Source: Candidatus Cryptobacteroides intestinipullorum
GTDB taxonomy: Bacteria; Bacteroidota; Bacteroidia; Bacteroidales; UBA932
Assembly (NCBI GenBank): GCA_018711225.1
Contig: DVIP01000047.1
Span: 1-35,092, forward strand
DNA length: 35,092 bases
Direction of reading: 5' to 3'
In this document: positions 24,337 through 32,727 of the stretch, in pieces
How positions within the stretch are numbered: the first letter of the stretch is position 1
Layout of the letters: each line of letters begins with the position of its first letter
Made by a program: the position numbers and the translations under genes
Notes under the pieces: generated by a model
Told to the model about the DNA's origin: nothing
The model's database searches: none
Seen by the model: the letters and a program-made list of their open reading frames with translations, nothing else

Positions 24337-25698
24337 TCATTTCTTTGGAGCGGTCCTGCTTCTGATGATCTTTATGACATCGCCCTTGGCAATGCGGATC
24401 ATATCGAGCAAAGGTATGTTTGCAGGACATGAATAGAGGCAGCAGCCGCATTCTATGCAGTCCTGTACTGCGTTCTGCTCCAGTTCGTCCATCATGCCGT
24501 TGCGCGCGAGCTTGTTCAGAAGGAACGGTTCGAGACCCATAGGGCAGGCCTCGGCACATCTTCCGCAGCGGATGCAGTTCGTCTCAGGCTGCCTCCTGGT
24601 CTGTTCCTCTGTCAGGAAAAGGACTGAAGAAGTCCCTTTCAGAGTAGCCGCATCCATGTTAGCTATGGCCTTTCCCATCATAGGACCGCCGCTTATGGCC
24701 TTGGCTGCATTCTCAGGCACGCCTCCCAGATAGTCTACAATATAGGACAGAGGTGTGCCGACGCGTACAAGCAGGTTGCTCTGCTTCGGGAAACATTCTC
24801 CTGTCACTGTGACTGTATTGTCTATCAGCGGCCTGTTTTTCTGGACAGCGTCATACACCGCCAGGGAAGTGGCTACGTTCTGTACCACCGCACCCACATC
24901 TATAGGAAGCCCCATTGACTTCACCTGCCTGCGGGTTATGGCCTCTATCAGCTGCTTCTCACCGCCCTGAGGATATTTCTTCTTGAGAGTCATGACCTCT
25001 ATTCCGGAATAATCCGGAGAACCTGCCGCCAGGGAAGCCGCCGCCTCTTTCATCCTGGCGATGGCTTCAGGCTTGTTTTCTTCTATTCCTATCACAACCC
25101 TGTCCACACCGAGCACTTTTTTCATAAGGGCAGCACCGACTACTATCTGGCTGCTTTTCTCCAGCATGATACGATAGTCGGAAGTAAGGTACGGTTCGCA
25201 CTCCGCCCCGTTCAGGATGAGAATGTCGGCTTTCTTGTCGGGCGGAGGACAAAGCTTCACGTTCGTAGGGAATGTGGCGCCTCCAAGACCGACGACTCCG
25301 TTGCTCTTGATCCTGCCGGTTATGAATCCGGGGTCTTCAGGAATGGCCGTTACCAGTGTGTCCGAAGTGTCTATTCCGTCCATCCACTCGTCCGGTTCCG
25401 TCTCTATCTCGACATGGATTACAGGTATGCCGGCCAGATCCTTGCGGAGTCCCACCGATTTCACCGTACCCGTCACCGAAGAATGCACGTATGCGGAAAT
25501 GAAACCTGTCGGCTCGCCTATGACCTGTCCTGTCTTCACCCTGTCACCTGCAGCCACGACAGCCTTTGCAGGACCGCCCAGATGCTGCGCCATGGATATG
25601 TATACTGTTTTCGGAGTAGGGAGGACCTCTATCGCGCAACCTGCCGATATCTTCTTGTCATCCGGATGAACTCCACCTATTGAAAATGTCTTCTTCAT
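24337..25698 (-). CDS. rnfC: Rnf complex subunit RnfC
   Basis: A 453-residue peripheral subunit that binds NADH/FMN and exchanges electrons with the rest of the complex. The N-terminal part starts TFSIGGVHP and includes the barrel-sandwich-like region (GFISAYVHSSVTGTV). The Rossmann-like region has GLGGATFPTNVK (137-148) and NGAECEPYLTSDYR (163-176), conserved in NuoF-like proteins. Two 4Fe-4S clusters are coded by Cys375, 378, 381, 385 and Cys414, 417, 420, 424. Length is compact, without the long Ala-rich tail seen in enterobacterial RnfC. Gap to rnfB is 3 nt. Confidence 0.96.
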   Translation of the reverse strand: MKKTFSIGGVHPDDKKISAGCAIEVLPTPKTVYISMAQHLGGPAKAVVAAGDRVKTGQVIGEPTGFISAYVHSSVTGTVKSVGLRKDLAGIPVIHVEIETEPDEWMDGIDTSDTLVTAIPEDPGFITGRIKSNGVVGLGGATFPTNVKLCPPPDKKADILILNGAECEPYLTSDYRIMLEKSSQIVVGAALMKKVLGVDRVVIGIEENKPEAIARMKEAAASLAAGSPDYSGIEVMTLKKKYPQGGEKQLIEAITRRQVKSMGLPIDVGAVVQNVATSLAVYDAVQKNRPLIDNTVTVTGECFPKQSNLLVRVGTPLSYIVDYLGGVPENAAKAISGGPMMGKAIANMDAATLKGTSSVLFLTEEQTRRQPETNCIRCGRCAEACPMGLEPFLLNKLARNGMMDELEQNAVQDCIECGCCLYSCPANIPLLDMIRIAKGDVIKIIRSRTAPKK

Positions 25699-25701
25699 AG
25701 T

Positions 25702-26673
25702 CTACTCCTCCTTTTTCTCTGTACTTTGGGTTGCAGAAGATTTTTCAGCCGCAGGGGCCTCTGCCTTTACTGCCGGCTTTTCAGCCTCAGGAGCCGGTTT
25801 CACGACAGCAGCCGCAGGCTTAGGAGCCTCTTTCTTCTCCGGCTTAGGTGCAGGTGTCGGGAAATTCACGTCATGGATAGCCCCTGTAGGACATTCGGCC
25901 ACACATTTCCTGCACAGCTTGCATTTGTTGAAATCAATATATGCCACATTGTGCTCTACCGTAATGGCTCCGAACGGGCATGCCTTGGCACATTTCCCGC
26001 ATCCTATGCAGGCGGATGAGCAGGCCTTGCGCGCTGCAGCCCCCTTCTCCATGTTTACGCATGAGACGAAAACGCGCCTGTTCTTAGGCCCCTTGTTCCT
26101 GAGTTCGATGATTTTCTTCGGACATGCCCTGGCACATGCGCCGCAGGCCGTACATTTCTCTTCATCCACTACAGGAAGTCCGGTTTCAGGATCCATGGAA
26201 ATGGCACCGAACTGGCAGGCAGCCACACAGTCCCCGCAGCCGAGACAGCCGTAGAAACACCCTGTGTCACCGCTGTAAAGGGCAGCCTTCACCCTGCAGG
26301 ACTTCAGTCCGTCATAATCATTCACCACCGGTCGTTTGGCACAGGTACCGTTACAACGGACGACAGCCACCATGGGTGCTTTCTCTTTCACTTCGAGCCC
26401 CAGGACGGCTGCCACTTTCTTCATAACTTCGTTGCCTCCTACCGGACAGTAGTTGTTGTCCAGATTGGCCGCTTCCACGCAGGATTGGGCGAAAGCCCGG
26501 CATCCGGCAAAACCGCAGCCGCCGCAATTGGCTCCAGGCATTACCTTTTCCACTTCGTCGATTCTCGGGTCTTCCTCTACCTTGAACTTGTTAGCCACAA
26601 GGTAAAGGACTACAGCGAGCAGGACTCCCAGGACGGTAATTGCCACAATAGTCCAGATAATTGTTGCAGTCAT
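25702..26673 (-). CDS. rnfB: Rnf complex subunit RnfB, multi-ferredoxin type
   Basis: A 323-residue ferredoxin-accepting subunit. One N-terminal membrane helix (about 5-27) is followed by the 4Fe-4S domain with Cys50, 53, 58 and 76 (GANCGGCGFAGC). Four ferredoxin-type CxxCxxCxxxC motifs follow: Cys143/146/149/153, 174/177/180/184, 222/225/228/232 and 251/254/257/261. This is more than the two clusters of proteobacterial RnfB and agrees with anaerobe-type RnfB. The last about 50 residues are a Pro/Ala/Lys/Glu-rich tail of unknown role. It is the first core gene of the operon and its presence implies reduced-ferredoxin oxidation coupled to NAD+ reduction. Confidence 0.96.
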   Translation of the reverse strand: MTATIIWTIVAITVLGVLLAVVLYLVANKFKVEEDPRIDEVEKVMPGANCGGCGFAGCRAFAQSCVEAANLDNNYCPVGGNEVMKKVAAVLGLEVKEKAPMVAVVRCNGTCAKRPVVNDYDGLKSCRVKAALYSGDTGCFYGCLGCGDCVAACQFGAISMDPETGLPVVDEEKCTACGACARACPKKIIELRNKGPKNRRVFVSCVNMEKGAAARKACSSACIGCGKCAKACPFGAITVEHNVAYIDFNKCKLCRKCVAECPTGAIHDVNFPTPAPKPEKKEAPKPAAAVVKPAPEAEKPAVKAEAPAAEKSSATQSTEKKEE

Positions 26674-26715
26674 TATAATTCAGGTTTAAAATTAGTCAAA
26701 TGTACCGATATGTGG

Positions 26716-27129
26716 TCACCTTATGTAAAACACGAAATCCTTCGACAGACGGTCCCTGAAGATGTAAATCAACAGGTAATAAAGCACTACGCCGGCAATC
26801 GCCCCCAGTCCCGCATAAACTTCGTGCACGGTAACGGACGACAAAGATAATATTAAAATCATTAAAATGAACAAAGGAATCACATAAGATATCCAAACAG
26901 CTTTCAACCCCATGGATTTTTTGAGGACTACCTCCACCTCGTCTCCGGGACTGTGCTCCGAATACGGGTCTGTCGGGACCTCTATCGTCTTGATTTTCGA
27001 TTCGGAAAGTCCGCACATACCCTTGGCATGGCAGGCGGCACAGGCAGAAGTCGAAACAATCTCCACTATCGTGGATTCAGGTGTGACCGATACGATCCTG
27101 CCTTTGTGGGAAATTTCATTTCTGGACAT
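26716..27129 (-). CDS. RseC/SoxR-reducing-system family membrane protein
   Basis: A 137-residue protein of the RseC/MucC family. The N-terminal soluble part contains a cysteine motif (Cys30, Cys33, Cys39: SACAACHAKGMCG), which may bind a metal or iron-sulfur cluster, followed by two membrane helices (about residues 77-96 and 101-123). In other bacteria the family occurs with Rnf-like SoxR-reducing complexes. Here it sits 42 nt ahead of rnfB on the same strand, so it probably serves in Rnf assembly or electron transfer. Gap to the upstream DUF3108 gene is 18 nt. Confidence 0.88.
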   Translation of the reverse strand: MSRNEISHKGRIVSVTPESTIVEIVSTSACAACHAKGMCGLSESKIKTIEVPTDPYSEHSPGDEVEVVLKKSMGLKAVWISYVIPLFILMILILSLSSVTVHEVYAGLGAIAGVVLYYLLIYIFRDRLSKDFVFYIR

Positions 27130-27147
27130 TATATATGTGGTTTCGTT

Positions 27148-28014
27148 TTATTTCCTGACAAGTGAAGAGAACGGGTGCTTGAGTCCGGACCAGTCCGTAA
27201 TCCTTCCGGAAGCCACTCCTACCAGAATCGGGGCTTCGAACAGGACCGGTATGCGGTTCCCGTCATCGGTTATCCATACAGAAAGATCCTCATCTCCGGT
27301 AAAGACATTGCCGGAGATAAGTTTTACGGAGAACTTTATCGTCTTGACCGTACCCACTCCCCTGACCTTGATTGTCTCTGGCCCGCGGAGGATGAAATAT
27401 ACATTGTACACGTCATCGTCGATGGCGAATGTCATCGGGTATTTCCTGTCCGGCTCCACTGAGGCAAAATCCATATTCCGTGCGAAGTAGAAAAGCGCCG
27501 GCAGATCGAACGTGCAGGCGTTCAGCGGCAGCTCCACGGAACGGTCACCATCGCTTGAAGTGTACACTTCGGCCATAATATGGTCATCCGAAAGCCCGTC
27601 ACGCCGGTAGACATAAGTGTTTCTGGCGACATACTTGCCTTCATGGGTGTCCCTTGTGAACCGGAGAGGCTTCAGTCCGTCGTACGTAAACCAGGACTGG
27701 AAATTTTCGCGGACAGGGAAGAAAAGGTCATAAAGCCGTGTCGTCCTCCCATAAACCATGCAATGGAAAGCCTTGGTACCGTTGACCCTCAGTGTATCCA
27801 GGACGATATTGGCCCAGCCGACATCGGAATCTATCGCTCCCCATTCGTAATGTATGGAAAACGAGAATTTCTCCCCTGCCTGGTATGCAAGGGAATCTCC
27901 GTCCGAAATGTCTGACACAGGGACACAACCGCCTTCCGACCATGACCTGGTCTGTCCGGAGAGTCCGTATGACAGAAGGATGCAAACGCAGCCGGTTATG
28001 ATTTTCAGATACAT
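27148..28014 (-). CDS. DUF3108 exported protein
   Basis: A 288-residue exported protein of the DUF3108 family, which is common in Bacteroidota and has no established function. A signal peptide (MYLKIITGCVCILLSYGLSGQ) leads to a beta-rich periplasmic domain with the family's typical AGEKFSFSIHYEWGAIDSDVGWA start and a hydrophobic, strand-rich C-terminal half. It is separated from dnaB by 2 nt and from the RseC-family gene by 18 nt, so it may be transcribed with the Rnf genes. Function is not inferable from this position. Confidence 0.87.
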   Translation of the reverse strand: MYLKIITGCVCILLSYGLSGQTRSWSEGGCVPVSDISDGDSLAYQAGEKFSFSIHYEWGAIDSDVGWANIVLDTLRVNGTKAFHCMVYGRTTRLYDLFFPVRENFQSWFTYDGLKPLRFTRDTHEGKYVARNTYVYRRDGLSDDHIMAEVYTSSDGDRSVELPLNACTFDLPALFYFARNMDFASVEPDRKYPMTFAIDDDVYNVYFILRGPETIKVRGVGTVKTIKFSVKLISGNVFTGDEDLSVWITDDGNRIPVLFEAPILVGVASGRITDWSGLKHPFSSLVRK

Positions 28015-28016
28015 AA

Positions 28017-29534
28017 TCAGAAATCCGGATTGTCGAATTCAGAACTTGAAGAAGGCTGGAAACCGCCCGTATTCAGATCGGTGCGGACCTCGTTCATTAT
28101 GGATGAGACAGAGACGAAGGACTGGGCCACCATGGCGTCGGCATTGTCTATGAAACGCACTTCCGAAGCCCTGAAGGTCAGAGGTATATCACAGATTTCA
28201 CCGTTCCTGTGCTTGGCTATGATAAGATCCGTCTTTCCTATCTCGGAGGAATCCTCGTTCAGTCCCTGGTAATCGTAGCGGTGGATGAAAAGCACCATAT
28301 CGGCGTCCTGCTCTATGGAACCGGACTCGCGCAAGTCACTTAGCAAAGGACGGCTGTTGCTTCCCTGACGCTTCACGGCGTCACGGCTGAGCTGTGACAG
28401 GGCAATGATAGGCACATTCATTTCCTTGGCCGTAGCCTTCAGCATCCGGGAAATGGCGGCCACCTCCTGCTCCCTCATTCCCTTGAGTTCGGCAGGTCCC
28501 TGCATAAGCTGAAGATAGTCCACTATGACCAGACGGACGCCCTTCTGGTTCACGAGCCTTTTCACCTTTGAACGAAATTCCATGACCGGAAGCGACGGGG
28601 TGTCATCAATATACAGGGGGGCCTTGGCCAGATCTTTCAGTTTTTCCTCCAGCTGCACCCACTCGTACGGAGCCAGCTTGGTACCGCCCTTTATCTTGTC
28701 CGCGGAAAGTCCCGTCTCTGAAATCATCATTCTCATGGCCAGCTGTATGGCAGGCATTTCCAGAGAAAAGAAAGCCACAGGCATGTGATGGTCGACAGCC
28801 GCATTTCTCGCCACGTTCATGACGAACGCGGTCTTTCCCATCGAAGGACGGGCTGCCACAATGATAAGGTCGGAAGGCTGCCATCCGAAAGTGACCTTGT
28901 CCAGTGAAGGGAAACCGGAAGGCACTCCGCTGAGTCCTGTGGATGCCTGGAGTTTCTCTATGGTGGATATGGCCTGGTTTATCACGGAGCCGATTTCCTG
29001 GACGTCCTTCTTCACATTGTTCTGTATGGCTGCGAATATCTTCGTCTGAGCCATGTCGATGAGCTGGTCCACGTTGACACTGTCATCGTATGAATTTTTC
29101 AGGATGTCGTATGAGGCTGTTATCAGCTCCCGCTGTATACACTTCTGCTTCAGTATCTTGATATAATACTCTATATGTGCCGCAGCCCCCACCTTCTGGG
29201 TAAGCACGGCCAGAGCCTGAGCGCCTCCGACTATGTCGAAGTTCCCCTGTTCCTTGAGTTTCTGGGAGACTGTCAGGAGATCCACGGAAGAATGCTCGTT
29301 CACCAGGGCGACTATCGCCTGGTATATCATCCTGTGCTTCTCATTGTAGAATGCAGAAGGCGTGAGCTCCTCCACCGAATCGTCCACACAGCTCGGTTCG
29401 ATGAGGAGGGCTCCTATGACAGCTTCTTCAACGTCAAGAGCTTGAGGCGGTCTGTTGCCCATCTCAAGCCCTAGAGTATCAAGGTTGACAGAAGTATTTT
29501 TTCTGGAATATCTTCTTTTTCCCTCGTCAGCCAT
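28017..29534 (-). CDS. dnaB: Replicative DNA helicase DnaB
   Basis: A 505-residue hexameric replicative helicase. The N-terminal DnaB domain (about 30-130) has RPPQALDVEEAVIGALL; the RecA-like helicase domain starts near 200 with SGVPSGFPSLDKVT. Walker A is ARPSMGKTA (228-236), Walker B is VRLVIVDYLQLM, and the conserved Q/R segments EQEVAAISRMLKATAKE and SDLRESGSIEQDADMV follow. Start 29534 (MADEGKRR) is chosen over an in-frame ATG at 29651, because the extra 39 residues are the translation of the palindrome-rich gap and look unlike protein. No intein is present. Only 2 nt separate it from the DUF3108 gene. Confidence 0.97.
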   Translation of the reverse strand: MADEGKRRYSRKNTSVNLDTLGLEMGNRPPQALDVEEAVIGALLIEPSCVDDSVEELTPSAFYNEKHRMIYQAIVALVNEHSSVDLLTVSQKLKEQGNFDIVGGAQALAVLTQKVGAAAHIEYYIKILKQKCIQRELITASYDILKNSYDDSVNVDQLIDMAQTKIFAAIQNNVKKDVQEIGSVINQAISTIEKLQASTGLSGVPSGFPSLDKVTFGWQPSDLIIVAARPSMGKTAFVMNVARNAAVDHHMPVAFFSLEMPAIQLAMRMMISETGLSADKIKGGTKLAPYEWVQLEEKLKDLAKAPLYIDDTPSLPVMEFRSKVKRLVNQKGVRLVIVDYLQLMQGPAELKGMREQEVAAISRMLKATAKEMNVPIIALSQLSRDAVKRQGSNSRPLLSDLRESGSIEQDADMVLFIHRYDYQGLNEDSSEIGKTDLIIAKHRNGEICDIPLTFRASEVRFIDNADAMVAQSFVSVSSIMNEVRTDLNTGGFQPSSSSEFDNPDF

Positions 29535-29747
29535 AAAGGAACGTGAATTCGATGAAATAAATGAAATGAATTTAAGAGAATTACCTCTATAGAGGACGAA
29601 GTCCGGCGTAAGTTCTCCCCTACGCAGGGGAGAATTTAAGAGGGGTGACACGAAAAAGGAAAGGGATTTCGAAGAAATCGTAACGTCAGTTCGATGGAAT
29701 CTCTGATATTGAACAGAATAATTCGTCGAACTGACGTTAAAGGATAT
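29535..29747. repeat. Palindrome-rich gap between dnaB and zinc-ribbon gene
   Basis: Four inverted repeats are packed into 213 bp: CCTCTATAGAGG (29584-29595, perfect); TTCTCCCC/GGGGAGAA (29613-29620 and 29627-29634); GATTTC/GAAATC (29665-29670 and 29674-29679); and TAACGTCAGTTCGA with its exact complement TCGAACTGACGTTA (29681-29694 and 29726-29739, 31-nt loop). The last is just beyond the zinc-ribbon stop. The second and its flank (AATTTAAGAGGGG) read like a short interspersed repeat unit. The gap likely holds the dnaB promoter, but I see no clear -7 box. Confidence 0.7.
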
Positions 29748-30557
29748 TTATTCGAAGTCCGGATTGACCAGAATCCTTCCGCAATATTCGCAAATTATCA
29801 TCTTCTTGTTCGTGGAGATGTCGATCAGCCTCTGTGGAGGAATGGAGTTGAAACAGCCTCCGCATGAGTCTCCGTTGAATACCGACACCACAGCCAGATG
29901 ATTGTTGCAGCTCTGTCTGATCCTTTCGTATGCGCTCATGGTCCTTGCGTCTATCTTCTCGGCGCAGGCATCCCTTCTGGCGCGCAGTTTTTCCTCTTCG
30001 GCGGAAGTGGACTCCACTATGGTCGCCAGTTCGGTGTTCTTGGCCTTGAGGTCCTCGTTCTTGACGTCCATTTTTTCCTTTATGGCCTCAAGTTCGGACT
30101 TCTTGTTCGCGATTTCGGTCCTGGACTCGTCGATATTCTTCTGGGCGATAGCCTTGAGAAGGTCCTGGTTCTCGATTTCCTTGTTCAGGGAATCATATTC
30201 GCGGCTGTTTGCCACATTGTCCAGCTGGGAACGGTATTTCTCGAGCTGGGACTCGCATTCCACGATATTGTGCTTGGACTCGGCTATTTTTGCGTTGAGT
30301 TCTTCTATCTGGGCGGAAATATTGGCTGATTTCCCCTTAAGTTCCGAAATCTCGTTCTCGAGGGACTCCACTTCGAGAGGAAGCTCTCCCCTGAGCTGAA
30401 GTATCTTGTCTATCGCCGTGTCCGCCTGCTGGAGTTCATACAAGGTCTTGAGTTTCTCCTCGACACTCAAGTCTGAATCGGCGAAGCTCTTCTGGATGGA
30501 CACGAACGTTTCCCTCTGATCTATAGGGGTTTCGATTTTTTTCGTCTTTTTAGCCAT
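29748..30557 (-). CDS. Coiled-coil protein with C4 zinc ribbon
   Basis: A 269-residue cytoplasmic protein. Residues about 35-200 are a long, Glu/Lys-rich coiled coil (LENEISELKGKSANISAQ and onward). The C-terminal zinc ribbon has Cys232/Cys235 (DSCGGC) and Cys256/Cys259 (IICEYCG), followed by GRILVNPDFE. It belongs to the zf-RING_7 (CT398-like) family, proposed to act as a structural or nucleic-acid-associated protein. In many genomes it sits next to the Nif3-like gene, as here (5-nt gap), so the pair is likely co-transcribed. Exact function is unknown. Confidence 0.9.
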   Translation of the reverse strand: MAKKTKKIETPIDQRETFVSIQKSFADSDLSVEEKLKTLYELQQADTAIDKILQLRGELPLEVESLENEISELKGKSANISAQIEELNAKIAESKHNIVECESQLEKYRSQLDNVANSREYDSLNKEIENQDLLKAIAQKNIDESRTEIANKKSELEAIKEKMDVKNEDLKAKNTELATIVESTSAEEEKLRARRDACAEKIDARTMSAYERIRQSCNNHLAVVSVFNGDSCGGCFNSIPPQRLIDISTNKKMIICEYCGRILVNPDFE

Positions 30558-30562
30558 ATCGC

Positions 30563-31342
30563 TTAAAAATAATATATCGGGTTACTATTTACAATTCCGG
30601 TCATACGGACTGCAAAGTTAGGAAAATTTTTCTTTAACAATGAAAATAAAATGGGAACAATATATTTCTCGCCTTCATAATGGCCGATATCCATGATCAT
30701 GAAATCCGGTCCCGTAAAGAAATGATGGTAGGAAACGTCTCCGGTAATGTACAGATCCGCCCCGGCACGGATGGCTGACTGAATCAGTGATGATCCGGAA
30801 CCTCCGCAAAGGGCCACGCGGCTGATCTGTTTCCCGATCGGACGGGAAGACCGGACCACCTGCAGAGAAAACCTTTCCTTCACATACTCCAGCGCCTGTT
30901 CAGACGACATCGGATACGGAAACCGACCTATTACTCCCAGACCGTTCCCGTCCGCTTCCGGTTCCAGGACCGATACGTCTTCCAGTCCAAGCCTTGCGGC
31001 CATGGCGCCGCTGACACCTGCCGGCACCTTGTCCGCCGTGGTATGTGCCGCATATACGGCAATTCCCGCCGAGACAGCCTTGATGACGGAAGCACCCACG
31101 GAATCTTCGGGAGAAATTTTCTTCAGACCGGAAAAAATCAGAGGATGATGCGTCACAATCATGTCCGCACCGCATTCCACAGCTTCATCCACAAGTTCGG
31201 GAGTACAGTCCAGGCCTATCAGCACCGAGGTAACCTCAGCTTCGGGAGAGCCTATGGACAGACCGCTGTTGTCCCACTTTTCCTGCAGGGAAAGAGGGGC
31301 GAAATCCTCTATCACCCTGACAATATCCTTTACCTTGTACAT
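30563..31342 (-). CDS. Nif3-like dinuclear metal-binding protein
   Basis: A 259-residue member of the Nif3 (GTP cyclohydrolase I type 2/YbgI) family. ATG 31342 (MYKVKDIVRVIEDFAPL) is the conserved start; a longer frame to TTG 31429 reads through the gap after the MerR gene and adds an unlikely basic leader. Metal ligands are visible: His65/His66 (VTHHPLIF), Asp104 (AAHTTAD) and the late GHYEGE pair of His and Glu. Family members form toroidal hexamers with a dinuclear metal centre; the reaction is unsettled. It is the short form without the inserted PII-like domain. It is followed by the zinc-ribbon gene, a common neighbour. Confidence 0.92.
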   Translation of the reverse strand: MYKVKDIVRVIEDFAPLSLQEKWDNSGLSIGSPEAEVTSVLIGLDCTPELVDEAVECGADMIVTHHPLIFSGLKKISPEDSVGASVIKAVSAGIAVYAAHTTADKVPAGVSGAMAARLGLEDVSVLEPEADGNGLGVIGRFPYPMSSEQALEYVKERFSLQVVRSSRPIGKQISRVALCGGSGSSLIQSAIRAGADLYITGDVSYHHFFTGPDFMIMDIGHYEGEKYIVPILFSLLKKNFPNFAVRMTGIVNSNPIYYF

Positions 31343-31425
31343 TGCAATATCTTTAATGTATGAATTAACGGATTTGCATGCCGGAAGACACGGAATCCGT
31401 CGGATTTGACCCTTTATATTGTCCC

Positions 31426-31755
31426 TCAATGCTTTCCTGCGGACATGGAGGAACGGACTTCGATCAGCTGTTCCCTTATCGACTTCAGTGAATCCAGCAC
31501 CTTGAGTTCTGCGGCTACGGAAGCCCTTTCATCCCGCAGCCTTCTGGCCACTCCTTCAAGTGTCAGGCCGGTACGGACCAGATAATGTATCTGGCGGAAT
31601 GTCTCCACATCATCAGCGGAAAAAAGCCTGTTTCCCTTCCCGTTCCGCACCGGATGTATGAATTTCGGGAAAGAATCCGACCAGAATCTGACCAGGGACA
31701 CATTCTCACCCAGAATCCCTGCCACTTCACCTATCGTATATAGCACTTTCTGCAT
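31426..31755 (-). CDS. MerR-family transcriptional regulator
   Basis: A 109-residue DNA-binding protein. The winged helix-turn-helix starts at YTIGEVAGILGENVSLVRFW and the wing at GKGNRLFSADDVETFRQI, as in MerR proteins. The helical C-terminal part (about 80-105) is a short dimerisation coiled coil; no effector domain or metal-binding cysteines are present. This short form is common next to M23 peptidase genes in Bacteroidota. Only 2 nt separate it from the upstream peptidase gene. Its target and signal are unknown. Confidence 0.9.
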   Translation of the reverse strand: MQKVLYTIGEVAGILGENVSLVRFWSDSFPKFIHPVRNGKGNRLFSADDVETFRQIHYLVRTGLTLEGVARRLRDERASVAAELKVLDSLKSIREQLIEVRSSMSAGKH

Positions 31756-31757
31756 AA

Positions 31758-32711
31758 TCAGTCCAATGACTGGCCCGTAACCACTGAAACAATGAACATG
31801 CTGGCATATTCTTCAGGATCTACCGAGCCGAAAAAATAATTCACGGGATCACAGAGCACGGTATCGCGCCATACTTCGTAATGAAGGTGCGGCGCATACG
31901 AAAGTCCGGACATGCCTACATGCCCTATCACGTCTCCGGTCCTGACCGTACGGCCTTTCCTCACGTTCATGTCCTGAAGATGGGCGTACCTGGTCCTGTA
32001 CCCGTTGCCGTGATCTATCTCCACGACATTCCCGGGGCCTTTCCTGGACTTGGAAACACTTATGACGGTACCATCGGCGGCAGCCAGTACATCGTTCCCC
32101 AGAGGCGCCATGAAGTCCAGCCCCTCGTGCTGTCCCATGACCTTGTAGAAAGGATTCATCTTCTTGCCCACGGATGCGCCGGTCATAGGGAGTGAAAAAC
32201 CGCCCAGCGGCAGATGCATCGGAGGTGCCTGATATTCTTCCGAAGACAGGATATCCATTATTTCCCGCATATTCGATTCGACCCTCGAGGCATCGGAAAG
32301 CAGTTTGTCAGCCTTGGCTTCGGTAAGCCTTACTATGTCTTCCTCGGCAATGGAGTCCGTAAGGGAAAGAATATTCATGTCCAGAATCCTGTCCAGTTCC
32401 GGGGCTTCTGTCTGGAATATGTCTTCATATATGTTCATATCCCGGACTTTCAGGCCTTCCACCACATCCTCAAGCAGTTCCGCCTTACGTTCCATTTCCG
32501 GATATATCCTTTCCAGCATGCGGTTTTCGTTCTGCAGCGCCCTCTCCTTGTCGGTACTGAAAAAGAGGGCGAATACTATATAATATACTACGGTGAGGGA
32601 GATGCTGGCGACAAAAAGTCCGAGTATGGTCAGCGCCAGTTTGCGGCCTTTCCTTTCCGCCTTGCCGACACTGAAATCATCATTGTCGAAAACGTATTTT
32701 TTCTTGCCCAT
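31758..32711 (-). CDS. M23-family peptidase-domain membrane protein (proximal copy)
   Basis: A 317-residue cell-wall-associated protein. A cytoplasmic N-terminal tail (KKYVFDNDDFS) precedes a membrane helix at about 27-51, then a coiled-coil region (about 55-155) and a periplasmic M23 metallopeptidase domain. LytM-type motifs are complete: His195-x3-Asp199 (HEGLD), His244 (YAHLQD) and His275-x-His277 (HLHYEV). With both the HxxxD and HxH sites intact it should bind zinc and cleave peptidoglycan cross-links. It is paralogous to the adjacent protein, with matching N-terminal tails. It shares a 16-nt gap with that gene, so they form a unit. Confidence 0.93.
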   Translation of the reverse strand: MGKKKYVFDNDDFSVGKAERKGRKLALTILGLFVASISLTVVYYIVFALFFSTDKERALQNENRMLERIYPEMERKAELLEDVVEGLKVRDMNIYEDIFQTEAPELDRILDMNILSLTDSIAEEDIVRLTEAKADKLLSDASRVESNMREIMDILSSEEYQAPPMHLPLGGFSLPMTGASVGKKMNPFYKVMGQHEGLDFMAPLGNDVLAAADGTVISVSKSRKGPGNVVEIDHGNGYRTRYAHLQDMNVRKGRTVRTGDVIGHVGMSGLSYAPHLHYEVWRDTVLCDPVNYFFGSVDPEEYASMFIVSVVTGQSLD

Positions 32712-32727
32712 AGCGGAAAAGGATGAT

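Noticed and set aside
26672..26699. Near-consensus E. coli-type promoter (TTGACT, 16 nt, TATAAT) on the minus strand
   Set aside because: The TATAAT overlaps the rnfB ATG, so a transcript from it would lack the start; the Bacteroidota sigma factor also prefers a different consensus.
29535..29651. DnaB N-terminal extension
   Set aside because: It is translated from inverted repeats; the family's own start MADEGKRR follows.
31343..31429. Extended start of the Nif3-like gene at a TTG
   Set aside because: The added 29 residues are not part of the conserved family start and are basic and Cys-rich.
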